Assembly (NCBI GenBank): GCA_009694045.1
Contig: SHVY01000005.1
Span: 1-64,000 of the forward strand
Origin: Alphaproteobacteria bacterium
GTDB taxonomy: Bacteria > Pseudomonadota > Alphaproteobacteria > SP197
Length of the DNA: 64,000 nt
Direction of reading: 5' to 3'
Part shown: positions 1-8,730 of the stretch, in pieces
Numbering within the stretch: the first letter of the stretch is position 1
Layout of the letters: each line of letters opens with the position of its first letter
Position numbers and translations under genes: made by a program
The notes under the pieces: generated by a model
Told to the model about the DNA's origin: nothing
Database searches by the model: none
What the model saw: only the letters and a program-made list of their open reading frames with translations

Positions 1-37
1 ACTCCGAAACTCGCGAAAGTCGGTACAGATTCATGAG

Positions 38-95
38 CTAGTACCCGATCTCGGGCTTCGCGCCCGTGGCGCGAAACTCCGAGATTGGGTACTAG
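38..95. repeat. Palindromic element with CTAGT...ACTAG ends; long hairpin
   Basis: ctagtacccgatctcgg (38-54) pairs with ccgagattgggtactag (79-95) with one mismatch; inner arms ttcgcgcc (57-64) / ggcgcgaa (68-75) are perfect. Confidence 0.75.
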
Positions 96-106
96 ACGCC
101 CGCGAC

Positions 107-1087
107 GTGCGCGTCGCGGTGGCGCGTTTCCAGTCGCCCAGCCTGGGACGAAGCCTGACGCAATCGGCTGTTTCGCTCGGCTGTTTCTTGGGTGTGTGCG
201 GGGCGATGTACTGGGCGCTTGGCGTGTCGGGCTGGATCACGGCCGGACTCGCGCCGCTGGCGGCCTTTATGTTGGTGCGGATCTTCATCATCCAGCATGA
301 CTGCGGCCATGGGTCGTACTTCCGCTCCCGCCATGCCAACCTGGCGCTCGGCGTGGTGTGCGGCATCCTGACCCTGACCCCGTACGCCACGTGGCGTCGC
401 CAGCACGCCGGTCATCACGGGGTTTGGAACGACCTGGACCGCCGCCAATCCGGGGCCGACATCTACTCGACCTGTCTCACGATCGCCGAGTATGCCGCGC
501 TGTCGCCTTGGCGCCGACGCTGGTATCGGCTCACGCGGCATCCCCTTGTCGCCAACATCCTCCTGCCGCCGCTGGTCTTCATCGTCCTCTATCGCCTGCC
601 GTTCGACGCGCCAGCGAGCTGGCGCCGCGAACGTTGGGGCGTGCACTTGACCAACCTGGCCCTTGGCGTACTCATCGTCGGGTTGGGGCTGACGATCGGC
701 TTCGGAAAAGTGGTCGCCGTTCAGCTCCCGGTCATGGTGTTGGCATCGATCATCGGGGTCTGGCTCTTCTCGGTGCAACATCGGTTCGCGGAGACCACGT
801 GGGCCCGCCGCGAGCGATGGGATCCAACCACGGCGGCGCTGCGTGGTGCGTCGCACCTTCGACTGCCGCCGCTGCTGCGTTGGCTGACCGGCAGCATCGG
901 ACTCCACCATATCCATCACCTCAATCCCCGCATACCCAACTACCGGCTGCAGGACTGCCCGGAGTCGAATCCGTTCCTCGACGACGCGCCGAAGCTCACC
1001 CTGTGGTCGGGCCTGATGGCCGTGCGGTTCACCCTGTGGGACGAAGGCCGCGGCCGGATGGTGACATTTCGTGACGCCGAAGGCTGA
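107..1087 (+). CDS. Fatty acid desaturase family protein (5' end uncertain)
   Basis: Three histidine boxes HDCGH, HAGHH, HHIHH; hydrophobic segments. Frame is open upstream to the window edge but has no ATG/GTG/TTG before GTG 107. Confidence 0.85.
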   Translation: MRVAVARFQSPSLGRSLTQSAVSLGCFLGVCGAMYWALGVSGWITAGLAPLAAFMLVRIFIIQHDCGHGSYFRSRHANLALGVVCGILTLTPYATWRRQHAGHHGVWNDLDRRQSGADIYSTCLTIAEYAALSPWRRRWYRLTRHPLVANILLPPLVFIVLYRLPFDAPASWRRERWGVHLTNLALGVLIVGLGLTIGFGKVVAVQLPVMVLASIIGVWLFSVQHRFAETTWARRERWDPTTAALRGASHLRLPPLLRWLTGSIGLHHIHHLNPRIPNYRLQDCPESNPFLDDAPKLTLWSGLMAVRFTLWDEGRGRMVTFRDAEG

Positions 1088-1179
1088 CCGGTGAGCACAG
1101 TCCAGAATCGCCGAGTCAAACCCCGTCGAGCGGAATTCTCGCAACAGGGTTGTGTTGGGGACCGGACAGGGCTATGTTT

Positions 1180-1314
1180 AAAGAACTCAAGCCCAGTATG
1201 GGCTGGTGCGTTCTTCGGCTCAGGCCGAGCACTTCACCACTAGATAGCCCACATTGGTTTGATTCGTCGCGCGGGTCCGCGCGGCGGCACATCGTTTATG
1301 GAGACTATCGCGTC
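1180..1314 (+). promoter_or_regulatory. Structured 5' leader of cold-shock gene
   Basis: Three short hairpins: agccca/tgggct (1190-1204), tcggc/gccga (1215-1228), gcgcgg/ccgcgc (1269-1282) directly before the csp ATG. Confidence 0.4.
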
Positions 1315-1521
1315 ATGGCTATCGGTACGGTTAAGTGGTTCAATACCATGAAGGGTTTCGGCTTCATCATGCCCGAGGACGGTTCGAAGGACGTGTTCGT
1401 CCACGTCTCGGCGGTCGAGCGGGCGGGCCTTTCGTCCCTGGTCGAGGGCCAGAAGCTCAGCTACGACCTGCAGGCAGGCCAGCAGGGTAAGGTCGCCGCG
1501 GCCAATCTCAAGGTCGTCTAG
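1315..1521 (+). CDS. Cold-shock domain protein (CspA family)
   Basis: [38 protein letters not shown], with RNP1 (KGFGFI) and RNP2 (VFVHV) motifs. Confidence 0.95.
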   Translation: MAIGTVKWFNTMKGFGFIMPEDGSKDVFVHVSAVERAGLSSLVEGQKLSYDLQAGQQGKVAAANLKVV

Positions 1522-1601
1522 CACCCGATGGGATCGCTCATGGCCTCGGTGCACCGTTCACGCGCGATCACGGAAGCCATGAGCACCACCCGCGGGGCAT
1601 C

Positions 1602-1910
1602 ATGATGAAGCGGACGCCCGGCAAGACGAAGTGGAAGGCGGACACCCACGCGCCCACCGAAACCCGGTCGGTGACGCCGATCATGGATCGGATCGCCGGC
1701 ATGTCCAATGTCGAGCTGAACAATCTGCGCGACAATGCCGAACGCATGGCCGTGTCGGGCTCGGCAAAGCAGGTCGTCGCCGCGGTGGAAGTCCTGCCGG
1801 TGGTCGCGAACGAGCTGGCCGCGCGCAAGGCGCAACACAAGGCGGCGCTGGCGGTGGCCCGGGCCGAGCGCAAGGAAGCCGCGGTGCGGACAGGCCCACC
1901 GCAGTCCTGA
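1602..1910 (+). CDS. Hypothetical protein, 102 aa
   Basis: ORF with Ala/Lys/Arg-rich helical composition; no family recognised. Confidence 0.5.
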   Translation: MMKRTPGKTKWKADTHAPTETRSVTPIMDRIAGMSNVELNNLRDNAERMAVSGSAKQVVAAVEVLPVVANELAARKAQHKAALAVARAERKEAAVRTGPPQS

Positions 1911-2109
1911 TCCTCGGTCGCCTCCGCGACCCATGGACCTTCGCCCAGATTCAGACGCGGTCAATAGACAGCAAGTATTTGAAAATAGTGTTAAAAAATA
2001 AATTTATCACAGTTGGAATTTTGTTGTAACCGTTTCGGATCGATTGGGCGTAGGGTAGCGTCTTGAATTGTCGTGTTTATTGATTTCACTGAGCTACACA
2101 TAGGAGTGC

Positions 2110-2454
2110 GTGATGACAAATCGGGAAAAACTGAAGCCGTTTCTTTGGGGCGCAGTCCTTGGTGGACTGACTCTTGCCATTGTCGCGTTCAGCGCCGATT
2201 GGATCGTGACGTCCAGTTCGCGGGACGAGCTGGTTCGCACGGCTTGGATCGACGGGCAGGCGGTGATCTGCGCCACCATGGCCCAGGCCCATCGCACCGC
2301 CACCGCTGACGTGACCAGCCTTCAGGGCTACGCCGCGCGCGACGCGCGCGACGCGTTGGCCAAGTCGTTCGCCATTGCCATGCCCGAGCAGGACGACGCG
2401 GATCCGGACGTACTCAAGGCCTGCTCGAAGCTTCTCGACAAGCCGAGCGTCTAG
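2110..2454 (+). CDS. Hypothetical membrane-anchored protein, 114 aa
   Basis: Single N-terminal TM segment (FLWGAVLGGLTLAIVAF) with upstream AGGAG-like site. Confidence 0.6.
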   Translation: MMTNREKLKPFLWGAVLGGLTLAIVAFSADWIVTSSSRDELVRTAWIDGQAVICATMAQAHRTATADVTSLQGYAARDARDALAKSFAIAMPEQDDADPDVLKACSKLLDKPSV

Positions 2455-2473
2455 AGCCGTCCGGGCGAAGTGG

Positions 2474-2495
2474 GTCCCGGTTCGCCGACCGGGAC
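2474..2495. repeat. Inverted repeat gtcccgg-N8-ccgggac
   Basis: Perfect 7-bp arms just after the preceding stop codon; no T tract, so a terminator role is uncertain. Confidence 0.4.
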
Positions 2496-2583
2496 TACAC
2501 CCTCGCTCTCCATGCCGCTTACCTCGAGGCCGTGCGCGGCGAGATCGCGGCCTGATTGTCAACCCTTTAACCCGGCGAATCCC

Positions 2584-2766
2584 ATGTCAGTCAAGAAACC
2601 CGAACCCGATCTGGACGAGACCGCGATCCCGAAGGAACGTCCGTGCCTGATGTGCCGGACCAAGTTCCTGAGCCTGTGGTCCGGCGAGCGCATCTGTAAC
2701 CGGTGCAAGACCAGTGGCGTATGGCGCGCGGGGATCCAGTGGACCTCCGGCCGGAACGCCTCGTGA
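2584..2766 (+). CDS. Small zinc-ribbon-like protein, 60 aa
   Basis: CLMC-x14-CNRC double CxxC motif. Confidence 0.5.
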   Translation: MSVKKPEPDLDETAIPKERPCLMCRTKFLSLWSGERICNRCKTSGVWRAGIQWTSGRNAS

Positions 2767-2949
2767 CCGTAAGCGTCCCACGATGACCAGGCGGGCCGAG
2801 TCCCCGTTCGTGTCGCGGCATCGCTCCGCCCGGAAGAGGGTCGGCGGGTCGATTTCCTTGCGGGCCACGCCGACGCCAAAGGTCAGTGCGGCGAGCACGC
2901 CGGAGACCATCGCCATGAATATCCTTGCCCCAACCCAGAACCCCGAAGA

Positions 2950-3165
2950 ATGATCACGCCACCGCCACCCCCGGACAGCGGTCCGGCGGTCGAGCGTCTC
3001 GCCAAGGCCTTGAACTTCATCTGCGGCGCCAATCATCCCGCCACCGTCGCGGCGCGGAAGGCCGCGACCAGTGGCGCGGCCGACGACGCCAGCAAGGCGC
3101 GCAAGCTGTTCGAGAAGCTCAAGCCTAGCCTGCGTCAGGCCGCCCTCGTGATGATGGAAGCGTGA
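2950..3165 (+). CDS. Hypothetical protein, 71 aa
   Basis: ORF only; helical composition. Confidence 0.4.
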   Translation: MITPPPPPDSGPAVERLAKALNFICGANHPATVAARKAATSGAADDASKARKLFEKLKPSLRQAALVMMEA

Positions 3166-3208
3166 TGCCAGGCGTCGCCCACCCCACAACGACCTCGAGG
3201 CGGCCCCG

Positions 3209-3595
3209 TTGAGTCGCATTGAACCGACCCTCGCCGAGCGTCTGCTTACCGCCGCCGAGGCCAAACGTGCTTTGATCGAAAAAGCCCGCGCGAAGAACCC
3301 CGCCACCGATCCCGAACTCGCCAAGCGCCTCGCGGCGCGCAAGGACGTGGCGGAGGCGCGGGAGTCGCGCGTGGCCGAGCGCAAGGCGGCGAAACTCGCC
3401 GAGCAGGCCCGCCGCACGGCCGAAGCGCTCGCCGCCGCGCAGCAGCGGGAAGCCGCCGAGGAAGCCCAGCGCGAGGCCATGGAAACCGAGAAGAAGGAGG
3501 CCCGCGACGCCCGCTACGCTGCCCGCAAGGCGCGGAAGAAGGAAGCGCCCGGCCCCACCCGATCGACCCGGAGCAATCGCCGCCACGCTCGGTGA
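3209..3595 (+). CDS. Lys/Arg/Ala/Glu-rich coiled-coil protein (resembles DUF6481)
   Basis: Charged heptad-like sequence over 128 aa; family assignment from memory. Confidence 0.5.
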   Translation: MSRIEPTLAERLLTAAEAKRALIEKARAKNPATDPELAKRLAARKDVAEARESRVAERKAAKLAEQARRTAEALAAAQQREAAEEAQREAMETEKKEARDARYAARKARKKEAPGPTRSTRSNRRHAR

Positions 3596-3607
3596 TCTTA
3601 GACGGTT

Positions 3608-3647
3608 CTATGCATTGATGCTTGACACATTGTTGGGTGATGCATAG
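3608..3647. promoter_or_regulatory. Candidate PadR operator: CTATGCAT-N24-ATGCATAG overlapping a TTGACA hexamer
   Basis: Perfect 8-bp inverted arms 3608-3615 / 3640-3647, immediately upstream of the padR ORF; TTGACA at 3622-3627. Confidence 0.5.
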
Positions 3648-3658
3648 GCCATGCTGCC

Positions 3659-4078
3659 ATGGCCACCCTCGCTGTCGTGAATCGCGCCGGACAGGACTAC
3701 ACGGACCGCGCCTATTGGGCGGGGACCATCAAGATGAGCCTGTCCAAGCTCTTCATCCTGGCCGTGCTGCACGAAGGCCCGATGCACGGCTACGAGATCG
3801 CCCGCGCGGTCGAGCGCACGACCAAGGGCTGCTGCTCGCCGACCGAGGGCACCATCTACCCATCGCTCCGGGATTTCGCGGAAGGCGGCTACGTGACCGT
3901 CGCGGAGGCGTTCGTCTCGGGCCGCCGCCGTCGCGTCTACACCCTGACCGACAAGGGCCGGCTCGCGTGCGAGGTTGCCTGGGAGGCCTGGATGGAGGCG
4001 ACCCGCGCCCTGCAGGACACCGGCAAGACCATGCCCCGCCGCGGCAGCCGCGACGGCACCGAGGGATGCTGCCCATAA
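3659..4078 (+). CDS. PadR-family transcriptional regulator (start may be 3734)
   Basis: LFILAVLHEGPMHGYEIARAVE...TEGTIYPSLRDFAEGGYV...RRVYTLTDKGR winged-helix pattern; Cys pair CCSPTEGTIYP. Confidence 0.85.
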   Translation: MATLAVVNRAGQDYTDRAYWAGTIKMSLSKLFILAVLHEGPMHGYEIARAVERTTKGCCSPTEGTIYPSLRDFAEGGYVTVAEAFVSGRRRRVYTLTDKGRLACEVAWEAWMEATRALQDTGKTMPRRGSRDGTEGCCP

Positions 4079-5433
4079 ACCTTCCGAATGCCGCCCTGGT
4101 TTCCACCCCCTCTCCGCCAACCCTGGCGGCTTTACCGGTGGCCATCATCGGCGCCGGGCCGATCGGTCTTGCCGCCGCCGTCCGCCTGCTCGAGCGTGGC
4201 ATCGAACCGGTCATTCTGGAGGCCGGCGCCGCCCCGGGCGCCGCCGTGCGCGACTGGGGCCATGTCCCAATGTTCTCGACCTGGCGGTTCAACATCGACG
4301 GCGCCGCCAAGGACCTGCTCGAACGCTACGGCTGGAAGGCGCCCGACCCGGATACCTTCCCAACCGGCCGGGATTTGGCCGACGACTACATCGATCCGCT
4401 CGCCTCGCTGCCGGAGATCGCCTCGCGTCTGCACCTGAACGCCCGCGTCACCGGCGTCGCCCGCAGCGGCATCGGCAAGGTCCAGACGCCGGAGCGCGCG
4501 ACCGCCCCGTTCGAGGTTCGGTTCACCGACGCCGACGGCCAGGAACGGCGCCTGCACGCCCGCGCGGTGATCGATGCCGCGGGCACTTGGTCGGCGCCGA
4601 ACCCGGCGGGCGCCGGCGGCCTGCCAGCCCTGGGCGAACGGGCCGCCGCCGACCGCATCCGCTATGGCATGCCGGACGTGCTGGGTACCGAGCGCGCGCG
4701 CTATGCCGGCCGCCGCGTGCTGGTGGTCGGCTGCGGCCATTCGGCGGTTGGGACCCTGATCGATCTCGCGACCCTCGCGTCCAGCCCCCTCGGCACCCGG
4801 ATTCATTGGGCGCACCGGCGCCGTGACCTCGCGGCGGTCTTCGGCGGCGGCGCCAAGGACGAGCTGCCCGAACGCTCCGCGGTCGGCCGGAAGCTGAAGA
4901 CGATGGTCGATTCAGGGGCCTTCGAGGCGCACGCCCCGTTCCTGATCGATGCGATCGAACGGGAGCCCGACGGTTCCCTTCGGGTCATCGGCGCCCTGGG
5001 TGGATCGCCGCACACCATCGCGGTCGACGAGATAATCGTGGCGACGGGACTTCGCCCCGACCTCGGCTATCTGTCCGAGCTGCGGCTCGATCTCGACCCG
5101 ATGCTCGACTGTCCGCGCGCTTTGGCCCCGCTGATCGATCCCAACGAGCACAGTTGCGGCACGGTCCCGGCCCATGGCGCCGTCGAACTTGCTCAGCCCG
5201 AACCGGGCCTGTTCCTCGTCGGCATGAAGAGCTATGGCCGGGCGCCGACCTTCCTGCTCGCCACCGGCTACGAACAGGTGCGGAGCGTCGCGGCCTGGCT
5301 CGCCGGCGATGTCGAGGCGGCCCGCCGGGTCGACCTTGCCCTGCCCGACACCGGGGTCTGCTCCGGCCCCGCCGCGCAGGATCCCGCGCCGGCTTCATGT
5401 TGCGCACCGACATGCTGCGAAAAGGCGGCGTGA
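4066..5433 (+). CDS. FAD/NAD(P)-binding flavoprotein oxidoreductase with Cys-rich C-terminus
   Basis: GAGPIGLAAAVRLLERG and GCGHSAVGTLIDL dinucleotide-binding motifs; ATGLRP motif; C-terminal SCCAPTCCEKAA. Confidence 0.85.
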   Translation: MLPINLPNAALVSTPSPPTLAALPVAIIGAGPIGLAAAVRLLERGIEPVILEAGAAPGAAVRDWGHVPMFSTWRFNIDGAAKDLLERYGWKAPDPDTFPTGRDLADDYIDPLASLPEIASRLHLNARVTGVARSGIGKVQTPERATAPFEVRFTDADGQERRLHARAVIDAAGTWSAPNPAGAGGLPALGERAAADRIRYGMPDVLGTERARYAGRRVLVVGCGHSAVGTLIDLATLASSPLGTRIHWAHRRRDLAAVFGGGAKDELPERSAVGRKLKTMVDSGAFEAHAPFLIDAIEREPDGSLRVIGALGGSPHTIAVDEIIVATGLRPDLGYLSELRLDLDPMLDCPRALAPLIDPNEHSCGTVPAHGAVELAQPEPGLFLVGMKSYGRAPTFLLATGYEQVRSVAAWLAGDVEAARRVDLALPDTGVCSGPAAQDPAPASCCAPTCCEKAA

Positions 5434-6620
5434 AGCGCGGCACCGTCGTCTCCGCCCTCGGTCTCACCCAGATCCTGGCCTGGGGTTCGTCCTACTACCT
5501 GCCGGCGGCCTTGGCCCCCTCGATCGCCGCTGATCGGGGCTGGCCGCTTGCCTGGGTGGTCGGTGGGTTGTCGATCGGATTGTTCGTCGCGGGTCTGGTC
5601 AGCCCGCGCATGGGACGGGCGGTCCAGCGGCGGGGCGGCCGTTCGGTGCTGGCGTTCAGTTCCATCCTCATGGCCTCCGGCCTCGTTTTCCTGGCCGCGG
5701 CGCAGAACCTGGCGATGCTCTACGGGGCCTGGATCGTGATCGGCGCCGGCATGGGGATCGGCCTCTACGACGCGGCGTACGCCACCCTTGGGCGGCTTTA
5801 CGGCGGCGAGGCGCGCCGGGCCATCACCGTTCTCACGCTGTTCGGCGGATTCGCGTCGACCGCCTGCTGGCCCCTCAGCACGTACCTCGACGGCGCCCTG
5901 GGTTGGCGGGGGGCCTGTCTCGTCTATGCCGCCCTGCATCTCGGGCTGGCGCTTCCTATCCATGCCTGGCTGATCCCGCCGCCGCCGCCCTTGGCCGCCT
6001 TGACGCCGCCGTCTGGGGGGGCGGAGCCCCGCGCCGACGGCGACCGCTGGCGTCGTCGCGTGGTGGTTCTGCTCGGCGTGATTCTGACCCTGGCCGCCGC
6101 CATCACCACCGTCATGTCCGTGCACATTCTCGGCGTCCTGCGCTCGCGCGGGATCGATGCGAACGCCGCCGTGGCGATCGGCATGTTGATCGGTCCCGCC
6201 CAGGTCGGAGCCCGGCTGGTCGAGATGATGCTGTCCCGGCACCATCATCCGATCTGGACCCTGGTGGCCTCGGTCACCCTGATGGCGGTTGGCCTCGCGG
6301 CCCTCGCCCTCGCGGCCCCGCTGGTCGGCGCCGCGATCGTCATCTACGCCGCCGGCGTCGGGATCGAAAGCATCGCCCGCGGCATCGTGCCCCTTGCGCT
6401 GTTCGGGGCCGGCGGATACGCGCCCCTGATGGGGCGACTCGCCATGCCGATCCTCCTGACCCAGGCGGTGGCGCCGCCCTTGGCCGCGCAGGTCCTGACC
6501 GATTCGGGCTCGTCCCCGATCCTGCTCGGGTTGGCGGGGGTCGCGGCGGTGAACGTGGCCCTGGGCGTGGCCCTCTACGGTCTCTGCCGTCCCGCCATGC
6601 GCGGCTCGACGTCGACGTAG
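5430..6620 (+). CDS. MFS transporter
   Basis: About 12 hydrophobic segments, GLTQILAWGSSYYLPAALAPSI start; GTGA overlap with the preceding gene. Confidence 0.85.
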   Translation: MKRGTVVSALGLTQILAWGSSYYLPAALAPSIAADRGWPLAWVVGGLSIGLFVAGLVSPRMGRAVQRRGGRSVLAFSSILMASGLVFLAAAQNLAMLYGAWIVIGAGMGIGLYDAAYATLGRLYGGEARRAITVLTLFGGFASTACWPLSTYLDGALGWRGACLVYAALHLGLALPIHAWLIPPPPPLAALTPPSGGAEPRADGDRWRRRVVVLLGVILTLAAAITTVMSVHILGVLRSRGIDANAAVAIGMLIGPAQVGARLVEMMLSRHHHPIWTLVASVTLMAVGLAALALAAPLVGAAIVIYAAGVGIESIARGIVPLALFGAGGYAPLMGRLAMPILLTQAVAPPLAAQVLTDSGSSPILLGLAGVAAVNVALGVALYGLCRPAMRGSTST

Positions 6621-7051
6621 AGCGGGATGCTGTCCAAGCGCTTGGCGCTAAGTCTGGCGTAGAAGGCGCGGGCACCGCGATTGCGGGGGCGCACGAACCA
6701 GGTGACCCAGCCGCAGCCCTGCCGCGCCGCCTCGCGGCCGACCGCATCCATCAGGGCGCGGCCCACGCCGGCCCGCCGGTGCGCAGCGGCCACGATCAGG
6801 TCCTGGAGGTGCAGACCGGGGGAGGATTCGCCCGGATCGTAGCCGGGGTAGATCAGCGCATAACCGGCGACGCGCCCCGCGACCACGACCACCATGATGC
6901 GAAAGAGACGCCGTGGCCCGAAGGCCCGCCGGAGAATTTCCTCCACCGACATCGGCTTCGGGCCGCCGCCTTCGTCGGCGGTGAAGGCGTGCGCCAGCAC
7001 GGCGATGGTGGCCGCGTCGGCCCGGCGGGCGAAGCGGACGGTCACCGCCAT
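6575..7051 (-). CDS. GNAT-family N-acetyltransferase
   Basis: LQDLIVAAAHRRAGVGRALMDAV acetyl-CoA-binding motif. Confidence 0.85.
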   Translation of the reverse strand: MAVTVRFARRADAATIAVLAHAFTADEGGGPKPMSVEEILRRAFGPRRLFRIMVVVVAGRVAGYALIYPGYDPGESSPGLHLQDLIVAAAHRRAGVGRALMDAVGREAARQGCGWVTWFVRPRNRGARAFYARLSAKRLDSIPLYVDVEPRMAGRQRP

Positions 7052-7479
7052 CAGATCATCAGCATCGCGCCGTCGGCCCGGGCGTCGTTGAGAAAGGTGA
7101 CGATCCCGCCGTGCGCGACCGTGACGTCGGGGCGCAGGTCGTCGGTGGTCAAGCCTTCGGCCTTCAGACCCATCTTGCAGACCAGGAACTTGCCTCCCAG
7201 CGCGACGCAGGCGGCCAGCATCTCCTCGAACGTCGCCAGGCCCTCGGCGGCGAACTCCTCGTCCCGCTCGGCCCCCGGCAGCGAGCGCCAGCCCTGCGCG
7301 CCGTCCTCGTCGGCGCGGATCAGGGCACGGATGCCGCCCATGGTGAAAAACAGCGTGGCCGCCCGGCCGATCGCCAGGGCAGAGGAGGCGAGCGCCAGCG
7401 CATAGTGGACGCGCTCGTAGCCGTCGGAAAAGACGATCAGGGAGAGCTTGGCCGGCGGGGCGTTCGGGTCAGGCGGCAT
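7051..7479 (-). CDS. DsrE-like family protein
   Basis: KLSLIVFSDGYERVHYALALASSALAIG...FFTMGG; C-terminal segment with conserved Cys. Confidence 0.65.
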   Translation of the reverse strand: MPPDPNAPPAKLSLIVFSDGYERVHYALALASSALAIGRAATLFFTMGGIRALIRADEDGAQGWRSLPGAERDEEFAAEGLATFEEMLAACVALGGKFLVCKMGLKAEGLTTDDLRPDVTVAHGGIVTFLNDARADGAMLMI

Positions 7480-8272
7480 GGCGCGATAGATCCTTGATGG
7501 TGCGTTGCGAACCGCACAGGGGGCAATCGGCGTCGCGGTGCAGGCGGAAGCGCTGAAACTGGGTCGCCAGGGCGTCGTACAGGACCATCCAGCCCGACAG
7601 GCTCTCGCCGATGCCGAGCAGCTCCTTCAGCACCTCGACGGCCTGCAGCGATCCCATGGATCCGGCGATCGCGCCGAAGATCCCGGCCTCGGAACAGCTT
7701 GGCACCAGCCCCGGCGGCGGCGCCTCGCGGAACAGGCAGCGGTAGCAGGGATGGTCCCCGTCCAGGTGGGCCTTGAAGGTCGTGAGCTGGCCGTCGAAGC
7801 GCATCATCGCGGCGGAGACCAGCGTCCTGCCCTCGAGAAAGCACGCGTCATTCACCAGGTATCGGGTGGAAAAGTTGTCGCTGCCGTCGGCCACGAGATC
7901 GTAAGCGCGGACCAGGGACCGGGCGTTCGTCGCCGTCAGCCGCTCGGTGTGCAGGACGGTTCGGATCTCCGGATTGAGCGCCGCGATCGCCGCCCCGGCG
8001 CTTTCGGTCTTCGCCACGCCCACGCGCGCGGTGGTGTGGATCACCTGGCGCTGCAGGTTCGTGAGGTCGACCGTGTCGAAGTCGATGATGCCGAGCGTGC
8101 CGACCCCCGCCGCCGCCAGGTAGAGCAGCAGCGGCGCACCCAGGCCCCCGGCCCCGACCACCAGGACGCTCGCGCGCAACAGCGTCGCCTGCCCCACGCC
8201 TCCCACCTCGGGCAGGACGATGTGCCGCGCGTAGCGCATCATCTGCGCCTCGGTGAACGGATAGCCCGGCAT
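7469..8272 (-). CDS. moeB: MoeB/ThiF/HesA-family adenylyltransferase
   Basis: RYARHIVLPEVGGVGQ, VVGAGGLGAPLLLYLAAAGVG, CYRCLF and CPLC zinc ligands. Confidence 0.9.
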   Translation of the reverse strand: MPGYPFTEAQMMRYARHIVLPEVGGVGQATLLRASVLVVGAGGLGAPLLLYLAAAGVGTLGIIDFDTVDLTNLQRQVIHTTARVGVAKTESAGAAIAALNPEIRTVLHTERLTATNARSLVRAYDLVADGSDNFSTRYLVNDACFLEGRTLVSAAMMRFDGQLTTFKAHLDGDHPCYRCLFREAPPPGLVPSCSEAGIFGAIAGSMGSLQAVEVLKELLGIGESLSGWMVLYDALATQFQRFRLHRDADCPLCGSQRTIKDLSRHAA

Positions 8273-8277
8273 TGCGC

Positions 8278-8730
8278 TTACGCGACGCCGGTCGAGCCGA
8301 ACCCGCCCGCGCCCCGCGCCGTCTCCGCGAGTTCGAGCACCGGTTCGATCACCGCCCGGGTGACCGGTGCGATCACCATCTGGGCGATGCGCATCCCCCG
8401 GGTGATGGTGACCGGTTCCTCGCCGAAGTTGGCCAGGATCACGACCACCTCGCCGCGATAGTCGGAATCGACCGTGCCGGGTCCGTTGAGCACCGTGACC
8501 CCGTGGCGCATGGCGAGACCCGAGCGCGCCCGAACCTGGCCTTCGAATCCAGGCGGCAGCGCGAGCGCGACGCCGGTCGGGATTGCCGCGCGCCGGCCCG
8601 GTTCCAACACTATGGGCGCCGTCACGGCGGCGGCGAGGTCGAGGCCGGCGGCACCTTCGCTGGCGTAGTGGGGCAACGGCAGGCCCTCGCCATGGGGCAA
8701 CCGGCGCAGGGTCACGCGGGGTCCGCTCAT
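8278..8730 (-). CDS. dut: dUTP diphosphatase
   Basis: [41 protein letters not shown] motifs. Confidence 0.95.
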   Translation of the reverse strand: MSGPRVTLRRLPHGEGLPLPHYASEGAAGLDLAAAVTAPIVLEPGRRAAIPTGVALALPPGFEGQVRARSGLAMRHGVTVLNGPGTVDSDYRGEVVVILANFGEEPVTITRGMRIAQMVIAPVTRAVIEPVLELAETARGAGGFGSTGVA

